A stretch of 6,815 nucleotides of DNA from Flavobacteriaceae bacterium (GCA_013042825.1 JABDPL010000231.1:1-6815), one strand, 5' to 3'. Shown: positions 1 through 6,123, counted from the stretch's first letter. A program made the numbers and translations. The notes: generated from the sequence alone by a model not told the origin.

Positions 1-803
1 TCATTAAACTCACCGTAAACCTCTATATGTTCTTCTGTTACCGGACGGAAGGCCTCACAAACTTGCTCATAGATCTCACGGCTTCCGCAAGTTCTGAGTA
101 ATGAGTTCGAGAAATTGGCATGCATGCCTGAACCATTCCAGTCACCTTTAACCGGTTTTGGATGGTAGTCTATATAGTATCCATATTTTTCAGTTAAACG
201 ATCCATAAGATAACGCGCTACCCAAACCTGGTCTCCTGCATTTTTGGCGCCTTTTGCGAAAATCTGGTATTCCCATTGCCCGCATGCGACTTCCTGGTTG
301 ATGCCTTCGAAATTGATTCCGGCAGCCATGCATTCATCGGCATGCTCCTCAACAATACTTCTACCATGGGTATTACGTCCGCCTACAGAGCAATAATACA
401 ATCCCTGCGGACCTGGATAACCACCAACTGGGAAACCAAGCGGCAGCTGTGTATGCGTATCCATGATGAAGTATTCCTGTTCAAATCCGAACCAGAAATC
501 ATTGTCATCGTCGTCGATCTGTGCACGCCCATTCGATTCGTGCGCAGTTCCATCGGCATTGAGCACTTCATTCATTACGAGCCAGCCATTCTCACGAGCT
601 GGATCCGGAAAGATCGCAACCGGTTTCAATAAACAATCTGAATCGTTTCCCTCGGCCTGCTGGGTTGAGCTACCGTCAAACGACCAGATGGGACAATCCT
701 CTAACTTTCCACTAAAATCTGAAACGATTTTTGTTTTACTTCGCATGTTCTGGGTTGGTTTATAACCATCAAGCCAGATATACTCTAATTTTGATTTTGC
801 CAT
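1..803 (-). CDS. glnA: Glutamine synthetase, type II (beta-Grasp GSII), 3' end cut by window edge
   Basis: This enzyme makes glutamine from glutamate, ammonium and ATP in the cytoplasm. The visible 267 codons start with MAKSKLEYIWLDGY and run off the left edge, so roughly the last 70 residues of a protein usually near 340 are missing. The N-terminal beta-Grasp part contains WSFDGSSTQQAEG (about 40-52), typical of GSII. The catalytic part shows the metal-binding FGFEQEYF (about 105-112), YYCSVGG (136-142), the glutamate-site segment around GINQEVACGQWEYQ (about 167-180), and the NGSGMH loop (223-228). The ATG at 801-803 is chosen because the family N-terminus begins there and the upstream sequence is non-coding. 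It is divergent from the GSIII gene. A -7 element lies about 30 bases upstream and palindromes lie further up, which suggests nitrogen-responsive control (inferred). GSI is unlikely because the sequence is short and eukaryote-like. Confidence 0.95.
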   Translation of the reverse strand, partial: MAKSKLEYIWLDGYKPTQNMRSKTKIVSDFSGKLEDCPIWSFDGSSTQQAEGNDSDCLLKPVAIFPDPARENGWLVMNEVLNADGTAHESNGRAQIDDDDNDFWFGFEQEYFIMDTHTQLPLGFPVGGYPGPQGLYYCSVGGRNTHGRSIVEEHADECMAAGINFEGINQEVACGQWEYQIFAKGAKNAGDQVWVARYLMDRLTEKYGYYIDYHPKPVKGDWNGSGMHANFSNSLLRTCGSREIYEQVCEAFRPVTEEHIEVYGEFN

Positions 804-832
804 TGTTCAGTTTTTCAAAAATTTCAACCTGA

Positions 833-840
833 CAAATATA
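833..840 (-). promoter_or_regulatory. Candidate glnA (GSII) promoter, -7 element
   Basis: Read on the minus strand this is TATATTTG, an exact match to the Bacteroidota primary-sigma -7 consensus TAnnTTTG. It would start transcription around 826, giving a leader of about 22 bases. No TTG is present at the preferred 17-23 base distance upstream, so the -33 half is missing or degenerate. That would fit a promoter that needs an activator (inferred). Confidence 0.5.
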
Positions 841-872
841 AATATTTGCTAAAAAACCACATTTTTTTTAGG

Positions 873-886
873 GTTGATTTATCAAC
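873..886. promoter_or_regulatory. 14-bp palindrome GTTGAT-TT-ATCAAC, candidate operator
   Basis: Two perfect 6-base arms with a 2-base centre lie in the gap between the divergent glutamine synthetase genes, about 40 bases upstream of the glnA -7 element. The form is that of a dimeric regulator site. The half-sites resemble FNR/CRP half-sites (TTGAT / ATCAA), but the spacing is 2 rather than 4 bases, so no regulator can be named. In an AT-rich gap a palindrome of this size may arise by chance. Confidence 0.35.
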
Positions 887-906
887 AATTCGTTAAAATG
901 CAGAAT

Positions 907-928
907 TACCCCTAAAAAAGTAGGGGTA
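907..928. promoter_or_regulatory. Perfect 8+8 inverted repeat, candidate shared nitrogen-control operator
   Basis: TACCCCTA (907-914) and TAGGGGTA (921-928) are exact reverse complements separated by AAAAAG. The C4/G4 runs stand out in an otherwise very AT-rich gap. The centre (917.5) is 73 bases from the centre of the glnN -7 element and 81 bases from that of the glnA -7 element, so it is nearly equidistant. No long T run follows the repeat on either strand, so a terminator is less likely than a protein-binding site. Its role in nitrogen control is inferred from position only. Confidence 0.55.
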
Positions 929-986
929 GGAAGTTAGTTGACTAAAAATTAATCGAATTTCACCGCAAATTGTTAATAAAGACATC

Positions 987-994
987 TAAATTTG
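987..994 (+). promoter_or_regulatory. Candidate glnN (GSIII) promoter, -7 element
   Basis: TAAATTTG is an exact match to the Bacteroidota -7 consensus TAnnTTTG, 30 bases before the glnN start codon; transcription would begin near 1001. The only upstream TTG (970-972) is 14 bases away, shorter than the usual 17-23, so the -33 part is weak. The element is embedded in a 7-base inverted repeat, GCAAATT (965-971) and AATTTGC (989-995). Confidence 0.5.
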
Positions 995-1024
995 CAATTG
1001 AATTACACACAATTTTAAATATTT

Positions 1025-3211
1025 ATGTCCTCTTTACGATTTGAATCTGTGCTGAAAAGCGTTGAACGTAAACCATTGGTAACCGATGAGACCCGGAAGC
1101 GATCAGAACGTTTCGGGATTCATGTCTTTAACATGCAACGCATGCGCGAGAATCTTACCAGGGAAGCATTTACAAGTGTAAAAGCAGCAGTTGATAAAGG
1201 ATCAAAAATTGACCGGGGAATAGCCGACCAGATCGCAGCAGCCATGAAAGACTGGGCGATTTCGAAGGGTGCCACCCATTATACCCATTGGTTTCAACCC
1301 CTGACTGGTGCGACCGCTGAAAAGCATGATGCGTTTTTGGAGTTAACGAATGACGGTCAAGCCCTGGAGAAATTCGGGGGAGACCAGTTGGTTCAGCAGG
1401 AACCCGATGCTTCGAGTTTTCCCAGTGGCGGCATCAGGAATACATTTGAAGCCCGCGGCTATACAGCCTGGGATCCGTCCTCTCCGGCTTTTATTTATGG
1501 TTCAACCCTTTGTATTCCTACTGTTTTTGTAGCTTATACCGGAGAAGCCCTTGATTATAAAACCCCATTGCTGAGAGCCTTACATGCTGTTGATGAGGCG
1601 GCGGTGGCTGTTGCCAGATATTTTGATAAGAATGTAAAAAAAGTAAACGCATCCCTGGGGTGGGAGCAAGAGTTTTTCCTGATCGATTCTTCGCTTGCCG
1701 CTTCCAGGCCCGATATTGTTTTAACCGGTCGTACTTTATTAGGACATTCACCGGCTAAGGGACAGCAGTTAGATGATCATTATTTCGGAAGCATACCGAG
1801 ACGGGCACTCGCCTTTATGCGCGATCTGGAAAACGAATGTATGCTGCTCGGAATCCCTATAAAAACGCGTCACAACGAAGTTGCTCCTAACCAATTTGAA
1901 GTTGCACCGATCTATTCCGAAGCTAACCTGGCCGTAGACCATAATTCGCTCATCATGGATGTCATGGACAAAGTTGGGCAAAGGCATAATTTTAAGGTGC
2001 TGCTTCATGAAAAACCTTTCGAAGGCGTTAACGGATCGGGAAAGCACAACAATTGGAGCCTGAGCACCGATACTGGCGTGAATTTGTTGAGTCCGGGTAA
2101 AACCCCGATGAGTAATCTTCAATTCCTCACGTTTTTCGTAAATACTATTAAAGCTGTATATGATTATGAAGAGTTGCTTAGAGCGTCTATCGCTTCTGCG
2201 AGCAATGATCACCGCTTAGGAGCAAATGAAGCGCCGCCTGCCATAATATCTGTTTTCATAGGTGAACAACTTTCAAAGGTCCTGAAGGAACTGGAAACCG
2301 TAACTAAAGGAAAGTTATCCCCACAGGAAAAAACGGAATTGAAATTAAACGTTGTGGGAAAGATTCCTGAGATACTGCTCGACAATACCGACAGGAACAG
2401 GACCTCACCATTTGCTTTTACCGGAAACAAATTTGAATTCCGCGCCGTAGGATCTTCGGCCAATTGTGCCAACCCGATGACAGTACTGAATTCTATTGTA
2501 GCCAAGCAGCTGAAGCTTTTTAAGCTTGAAGTCGATAAGCTCATCGAGACCAAGGATATGAAAAAAGACGATGCCATATTTAATGTCATCAGGGAATTGA
2601 TCAAGCAATCGAAGAACATCCTGTTTGAAGGTAATGGTTACAGTGAAGAATGGAAGCAGGAGGCCAAAAAACGTAAACTGAGCAACAATCAAACTTCTCC
2701 GGAAGCCTTAAAAGCGAAAGTCTCGAAGAAGACCATTGAGCTTTTTGAGGAATTAGGTGTAATGAATCCGGTCGAAATCCATGCGCGTTATGAGATCGAG
2801 GTTGAAGAGTACACCTTGCGCTTGCAAATTGAGAGCCGCGTTCTGGGTGATATTGCCAGGAATCACGTTATTCCGACGGCTATACGCTATCAGAATGTAC
2901 TGATTGAAAATGTTAGAGGCCTCAAAGAGATCTTTGGAAAGGATTTTGAATTGCACGCCAAAGAACAGATTGAGTTGGTGCAGGAAATATCAAAGCATGT
3001 GTCCTCAATAAATTCCATGATAACCGATATGATCAATGCCAGAAAGAAGGCGAATGCATTGACGCAAATTCAGGATAAAGCCATGTCTTACTGCCATGAG
3101 GTGAAACCGTTTTTCAACAACATACGATACCATTGCGATAAGCTGGAGTTGCTTATAGATGATGAAATCTGGCCTCTGACGAAATATCGTGAATTACTGT
3201 TCACAAGATAA
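1025..3211 (+). CDS. glnN: Glutamine synthetase, type III (GSIII)
   Basis: This is a cytoplasmic ATP-dependent ammonium-assimilating enzyme of the large GSIII class known from Bacteroides and cyanobacteria. The 728 residues match the usual GSIII length (about 700-730), so the gene looks complete. An N-terminal GSIII-specific region comes first (roughly 1-200). The catalytic core follows, with GWEQEFFL (212-219, metal-binding Glu residues), the NEVAPNQFEVAPIYSEAN segment (about 285-302), NGSGKHNNWS (336-345), RLGANEAPPA (397-406, where the family usually reads RxGANEAPPA) and DRNRTSPFAFTGNKFEFR (456-473). A helical, charged C-terminal region (about 560-728) is typical of the class and is involved in assembly of the double-ring dodecamer in studied members. 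The ATG at 1025 is preceded by AT-rich sequence without a Shine-Dalgarno, as is normal in this phylum. Having both GSII and GSIII implies partly redundant or condition-specific glutamine synthesis. Confidence 0.97.
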   Translation: MSSLRFESVLKSVERKPLVTDETRKRSERFGIHVFNMQRMRENLTREAFTSVKAAVDKGSKIDRGIADQIAAAMKDWAISKGATHYTHWFQPLTGATAEKHDAFLELTNDGQALEKFGGDQLVQQEPDASSFPSGGIRNTFEARGYTAWDPSSPAFIYGSTLCIPTVFVAYTGEALDYKTPLLRALHAVDEAAVAVARYFDKNVKKVNASLGWEQEFFLIDSSLAASRPDIVLTGRTLLGHSPAKGQQLDDHYFGSIPRRALAFMRDLENECMLLGIPIKTRHNEVAPNQFEVAPIYSEANLAVDHNSLIMDVMDKVGQRHNFKVLLHEKPFEGVNGSGKHNNWSLSTDTGVNLLSPGKTPMSNLQFLTFFVNTIKAVYDYEELLRASIASASNDHRLGANEAPPAIISVFIGEQLSKVLKELETVTKGKLSPQEKTELKLNVVGKIPEILLDNTDRNRTSPFAFTGNKFEFRAVGSSANCANPMTVLNSIVAKQLKLFKLEVDKLIETKDMKKDDAIFNVIRELIKQSKNILFEGNGYSEEWKQEAKKRKLSNNQTSPEALKAKVSKKTIELFEELGVMNPVEIHARYEIEVEEYTLRLQIESRVLGDIARNHVIPTAIRYQNVLIENVRGLKEIFGKDFELHAKEQIELVQEISKHVSSINSMITDMINARKKANALTQIQDKAMSYCHEVKPFFNNIRYHCDKLELLIDDEIWPLTKYRELLFTR

Positions 3212-3243
3212 AGAACGTCCTTTTTAAGTGGGGTTTGATGTGC

Positions 3244-3260
3244 TTGCCATGGCAATTTTT
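3244..3260 (+). terminator. Palindrome with T tract after glnN, weak terminator candidate
   Basis: TTGCCATGGCAA is a perfect palindrome followed at once by five T residues, 32 bases after the glnN stop codon. As RNA it would give only a 4-bp stem with a CAUG loop, which is short for an intrinsic terminator. It could equally be a protein-binding site or chance. Confidence 0.25.
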
Positions 3261-3399
3261 CCTACGTATAGTCACTACAAAAATGATAAAATTTGATATA
3301 AAATGCGTATTTCGTCTAATTAATTAACTCCTTATCGAAAATATACGATCATTCCCATCTATTTGCATCATACATGCAGTACCAGCAGGCTTTTTTACT

Positions 3400-3407
3400 T
3401 AAATTTG
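3400..3407 (+). promoter_or_regulatory. Candidate promoter (-7 element) for the 45-residue peptide gene
   Basis: TAAATTTG is identical to the element in front of glnN and lies 27 bases before the ATG at 3435. No TTG occurs at the usual -33 distance. Its presence supports separate transcription of the small gene. Confidence 0.45.
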
Positions 3408-3434
3408 AAGTGCTATTAATCAAATTTTGTAAAA

Positions 3435-3572
3435 ATGAAAAGGTTACTGTTAAGTGTATTAGCACTTATGGTCGCGACCCTTCTATTCTCGCTTGACAAC
3501 CCTACAGGGGTTGATGAGGAAATTTCTCAAGACAAGATCGAGTTGACTGAAGACGCAGAAAATGTGTCTTAG
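3435..3572 (+). CDS. Small exported peptide, 45 residues, unknown function
   Basis: I do not recognise a named family. The frame ATG...TAG encodes a peptide beginning MKRLLLSVLALMVATLLFS: two basic residues followed by a hydrophobic stretch (about 4-20), typical of a signal peptide or single membrane anchor. The remaining 25 residues are polar and acidic (nine Asp/Glu against one Lys), starting about LDNPTGVDEEIS. There is no cysteine, hence no lipobox, and no obvious signal-peptidase AxA site, so the hydrophobic part may stay as an anchor. A perfect -7 promoter element lies 27 bases upstream and a terminator-like hairpin about 40 bases downstream, which fits a monocistronic gene. Short exported peptides with acidic tails are common in Flavobacteria and often left unannotated. 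Function is unknown; coding status is inferred from composition and flanking signals. Confidence 0.6.
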   Translation: MKRLLLSVLALMVATLLFSLDNPTGVDEEISQDKIELTEDAENVS

Positions 3573-3610
3573 GGTTGTGGTCTAGTTTTTTTCGTTTTTT
3601 ATATTAAATT

Positions 3611-3664
3611 GGAAGGCTTAAAGTTTGCAGCTGTTTGCGACATAACTTTGAGCTTTTCCTTTTT
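3611..3664 (+). terminator. Intrinsic terminator-like hairpin after the small peptide gene
   Basis: The arm GGAAGGCTTAAAGTT (3611-3625) pairs with AACTTTGAGCTTTTCC (3644-3659). This gives about 15 base pairs, counting two G-U pairs and one bulged T, with an 18-base loop, and five T residues (3660-3664) follow. The position fits a terminator for the peptide gene. The large loop and modest GC content leave other RNA structures possible. Confidence 0.5.
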
Positions 3665-3736
3665 AATCAGGTTAAGTATATACAGGTTTCAATGTGAAAT
3701 CGGTTTCTGTTGAGACAGCATTTATTTTTTTCTTGC

Positions 3737-3744
3737 TATATTTC
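3737..3744 (+). promoter_or_regulatory. Possible promoter for the outer-membrane protein gene
   Basis: TATATTTC differs from the TAnnTTTG consensus only at the last base. A TTG at 3710-3712 lies 24 bases upstream, just beyond the usual 17-23 range. The leader would be about 35-40 bases. The terminator-like hairpin before it makes a separate promoter necessary somewhere in this gap. Confidence 0.35.
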
Positions 3745-3786
3745 GACACCCCGAACTTGCTTTGATCTGTTCACCTAGACAGACAG

Positions 3787-4491
3787 ATGAGTACAAAAAA
3801 ATTGATTGAGCTGGCACTGGTCTCATGTCTTACGTTGGTTATGATAAATACTCATGCCCAAATTGAAGAGACCCCAATTGAAAGTACAGAAACGCAGTCG
3901 AAAACTCGCGTAAAAAAATTCTACAATCCGCATTTTGGTGAAAGTATACGGGGTACCAATGCAATAACAGCTGCGGGAGGAACCTCTGTTATGAATGGTG
4001 ATCTGGAAAACCCGATGTTTGAAGTATACTTTCATGCAGGATACAAACGCTTTCTGGGATCGTACGTCAATTTGAATCTCACCTATCACAAATTCAACCT
4101 GGCCTATGAAGATGCATTTAACGATGGATATATGTCATTTGATCTGAATCTGGAGGCCAATCTCATGCCTTACAATTTGTTTTCACCTTTTCTCTATGCG
4201 GGGGGTGGACTTCATGCGGCAAATTATTTTGAATCAACACAGACGAAGGTCCAGGGTGGTGGCGGTGTGGAATACCTGGTTCTACCCCAGCTCGGTATAA
4301 AACTGTTTGCAGAATACAATCACATTTTCGACGATGAGCTGGATGGATTGGAATTTGGAGCAACCGATGACATATACTGGCGGATGGCCTTTGGTTTGAA
4401 CTGGTATTTTGGCCGACATGACCGATCTAAAAAGTTGAGTAGTGATCAACCTACTGTTATTGAATCAAATCCTATCGTCGACGATTATTAA
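3787..4491 (+). CDS. Secreted outer-membrane beta-barrel protein
   Basis: The 234-residue product begins with a signal peptide (hydrophobic about 6-20, likely cleaved after THA, about residue 24). A short polar Thr/Glu/Lys-rich stretch follows (25-44), then from about 55 to 209 a series of alternating beta strands rich in Gly and aromatics, such as FEVYFHAGYKRFLGSYVNLN (78-97), LFSPFLYAGGGLHAANYF (131-148), LGIKLFAEYNHIF (169-181) and YWRMAFGLNWYFG (197-209). This fits a small, roughly eight-stranded barrel of the OmpA/OprF N-domain type. From memory it resembles the C-terminal barrel-like domain attached to CsgG-like proteins in Flavobacteria, but no CsgG domain is present here. A polar tail of about 25 residues ends in DDY after the last strand. 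The substrate or partner is unknown. It lies just upstream of purM with no functional link apparent. Confidence 0.8.
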   Translation: MSTKKLIELALVSCLTLVMINTHAQIEETPIESTETQSKTRVKKFYNPHFGESIRGTNAITAAGGTSVMNGDLENPMFEVYFHAGYKRFLGSYVNLNLTYHKFNLAYEDAFNDGYMSFDLNLEANLMPYNLFSPFLYAGGGLHAANYFESTQTKVQGGGGVEYLVLPQLGIKLFAEYNHIFDDELDGLEFGATDDIYWRMAFGLNWYFGRHDRSKKLSSDQPTVIESNPIVDDY

Positions 4492-4508
4492 TACTGCCTT
4501 ACAATACG

Positions 4509-4516
4509 TACTTTTG
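4509..4516 (+). promoter_or_regulatory. Candidate purM promoter, -7 element
   Basis: TACTTTTG is an exact match to TAnnTTTG, ending 19 bases before the purM ATG and so giving a leader of only about 13 bases. No TTG at the expected -33 distance is visible. The 44-base gap after the barrel gene has no hairpin, so read-through from upstream is also possible. Confidence 0.5.
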
Positions 4517-4535
4517 TGCTCAAACCGGATTTTGA

Positions 4536-5717
4536 ATGAGCAATGATGTGAGTAAACGATACGCTCAAAGGGGTGTTTCGGCTTCAAAAGGAGATGTTCA
4601 CAAGGCCATAAGGAACATCGATAAGGGCCTGTTCCCGAGGGCTTTTTGCAAAATAGTACCTGATTATCTCAGCAATGACGATGACTATTGCTTGATCATG
4701 CACGCCGACGGGGCAGGAACAAAAAGTTCACTGGCCTATATGTACTGGCGTGAAACCGGAGATCTGTCGGTTTGGAAAGGCATAGCTCAGGATGCACTGG
4801 TGATGAATATCGACGATCTTCTTTGTGTTGGTGCCACCTCAAATATCATGCTCTCTTCAACAATCGGGCGAAATAAATCTCTGATTCCGGGAGAAGTGAT
4901 TTCAGCAATAATAAATGGTACAGAGGAACTGATCGAAGACCTGAAACAATTCGACGTTGTCATTCACTCCACAGGTGGCGAAACCGCCGATGTTGGGGAT
5001 CTGGTTCGAACGATAATTGTAGATTCTACGGTAACAGCGAGGATGAAACGCTCGGAGGTTATCGATAATGCTGATATCCGACCGGGAGATGTTATTGTGG
5101 GTTTGGCTTCCTTTGGCCAGGCGACCTATGAAGCAGAATACAATGGTGGTATGGGTAGCAACGGCCTGACCTCTGCGCGCCATGATGTGTTTAATAAATA
5201 TCTTAAGGAAAAATATCCGGAGAGCTTTGACCATGCCATCCCTGAAGACCTGGTATATTCCGGACAGGTCGGCCTTACATCAGATGTTGAAGGTGTGCCT
5301 TTAGATGCCGGTAAATTGGTTTTATCTCCTACACGTACCTATGCTCCGGTAATTAAGAAAGTGCTGGAAACGATCGACAGAACAGCTATTCACGGAATGG
5401 TTCATTGCAGTGGGGGCGCACAGACCAAGATTCTGCATTTTATTGATAATCTTCATGTTATAAAGGATAATATGTTTGATATTCCACCGCTTTTTAGGCT
5501 TATTCAGGAACAATCGAATACCGAATGGAAGGAGATGTACCAGGTTTTTAACTGTGGTCACAGGATGGAGCTTTATGTCGATGAGAAGATTGCAAAAGAG
5601 ATCCTTGATATTTCAGGATCCTTCGGGATCGAAGCCAAAATAATCGGGCACGTAGAATCTGCAGAACGTAAGACCCTTACCATTTCAGGTGCTCATGGAA
5701 CCTTTACTTATCACTGA
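4536..5717 (+). CDS. purM: Phosphoribosylformylglycinamidine cyclo-ligase (AIR synthetase)
   Basis: This is the fifth step of purine synthesis: ATP-dependent ring closure of formylglycinamidine ribonucleotide to aminoimidazole ribonucleotide, in the cytoplasm. The 393 residues are longer than the roughly 345 of the E. coli enzyme, as expected of the Bacteroidota form. PurM/PurL superfamily signs are DGAGTK (58-63), GGETADV (147-153), MGSNGLTSAR (206-215), SPTRTY (264-269), HCSGG (290-294) and FNCGHRM (338-344). The N-terminal ATP-binding half spans about 50-170 and the C-terminal half about 180-390. The frame is intact. The ATG at 4536 follows the stop of the barrel gene by 44 bases and has no Shine-Dalgarno. 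In many Flavobacteria purM lies near prfA; here a small minus-strand gene separates them. Confidence 0.95.
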   Translation: MSNDVSKRYAQRGVSASKGDVHKAIRNIDKGLFPRAFCKIVPDYLSNDDDYCLIMHADGAGTKSSLAYMYWRETGDLSVWKGIAQDALVMNIDDLLCVGATSNIMLSSTIGRNKSLIPGEVISAIINGTEELIEDLKQFDVVIHSTGGETADVGDLVRTIIVDSTVTARMKRSEVIDNADIRPGDVIVGLASFGQATYEAEYNGGMGSNGLTSARHDVFNKYLKEKYPESFDHAIPEDLVYSGQVGLTSDVEGVPLDAGKLVLSPTRTYAPVIKKVLETIDRTAIHGMVHCSGGAQTKILHFIDNLHVIKDNMFDIPPLFRLIQEQSNTEWKEMYQVFNCGHRMELYVDEKIAKEILDISGSFGIEAKIIGHVESAERKTLTISGAHGTFTYH

Positions 5718-5723
5718 TCGGAA

Positions 5724-6011
5724 TTAAATGTAAGCCTTTACCACCTGGAGGAATGCTACCGTTATCAAAACATCCACAATTACCAATATGGTAAAGAGGC
5801 GAATGGAACTGATACCCAGTCGCTTGTAGAAATTAAGTTTATGTCGAGCGCCGGTTTCAGAAACCAGATACCAGACAAAAACGGCAAGGAATAACTTGGT
5901 GGTAATGGCCGGAATAATAAACGGAAAAATGATTGCGATCGCGATATTTACCATCAGCGACCACACCACAAAAGGGCGGTAAAATGCCAGTATAGTCAGG
6001 AATTGTTGCAT
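5724..6011 (-). CDS. Small membrane protein, 95 residues, unknown function
   Basis: I cannot assign a family. The product has three likely membrane segments at about 14-34, 36-50 and 69-90, separated by a polar, basic loop (about 51-67, SETGARHKLNFYKRLG). It has no cleavable signal and no recognisable catalytic motif. The start at 6009-6011 puts a short amphipathic stretch (MQQFLTILAFYRPF) before the first segment. The gene is convergent with purM, 6 bases between the stop codons, and its start is 112 bases from that of prfA on the other strand. No good -7 element is seen upstream; TATCATTTG on the minus strand (6029-6037) is only a partial match. Codon use and hydrophobic pattern support a real gene. 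It could be an accessory subunit of a transporter, but nothing here shows that. Confidence 0.7.
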   Translation of the reverse strand: MQQFLTILAFYRPFVVWSLMVNIAIAIIFPFIIPAITTKLFLAVFVWYLVSETGARHKLNFYKRLGISSIRLFTILVIVDVLITVAFLQVVKAYI

Positions 6012-6100
6012 CTCAGATGCTTAAACGGCAAATGATATGATTTTATTTTCAATTGTTGATATGTTATAATAACCGCGGAACCGAAAATTAGAAATTGTCG

Positions 6101-6108
6101 TATTTTTG
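6101..6108 (+). promoter_or_regulatory. Candidate prfA promoter, -7 element
   Basis: TATTTTTG matches TAnnTTTG exactly and ends 15 bases before the prfA ATG, an arrangement much like that at purM. No TTG is seen 17-23 bases upstream. If used, the leader would be only about 8-10 bases, so the GAGG at 6108-6111 would not act as a ribosome-binding site. Confidence 0.4.
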
Positions 6109-6123
6109 AGGGCATAGATATTT

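Larger units (their letters stand above)
3212..3434. other. AT-rich intergenic region downstream of glnN
   Basis: I see no gene here. It holds the 12-base palindrome TTGCCATGGCAA (3244-3255), a short inverted repeat TGCAT / ATGCA with a 5-base loop (3364-3378), and a -7 promoter element at 3400-3407. A 29-codon frame from 3238 to 3327 has no supporting signal. No strong terminator for glnN is visible; the palindrome at 3244 is the only candidate. Confidence 0.5.

Noticed and set aside
276..765. Plus-strand open frames (276-632 and 463-765) opposite the glutamine synthetase gene
   Set aside because: They lie wholly inside the clearly coding minus-strand GSII frame, overlap each other in different frames, and their products look like nothing recognisable.
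874..885. FNR-type binding site (TTGAT...ATCAA) upstream of glnA
   Set aside because: The half-sites match, but the spacer is 2 bases instead of the 4 required for the FNR/CRP geometry, so only a generic palindrome is reported.
907..928. Bidirectional terminator or attenuator formed by the TACCCCTA/TAGGGGTA repeat
   Set aside because: The stem is only 8 bp, no T run follows it on either strand, and both genes start on either side, so nothing needs terminating there.
1769..2619. Minus-strand open frames inside glnN
   Set aside because: The plus-strand GSIII frame is intact with conserved motifs throughout this stretch; the reverse frames are shadows of it.
3238..3327. 29-codon plus-strand frame starting MCLPWQFF after glnN
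   Set aside because: It has no promoter at a fitting distance, no signal or domain character, and overlaps the TTGCCATGGCAA palindrome; most likely chance.
6108..6111. GAGG as a Shine-Dalgarno for prfA
   Set aside because: It is 12 bases from the ATG, farther than usual, overlaps the likely -7 element, and the phylum rarely uses such sites.
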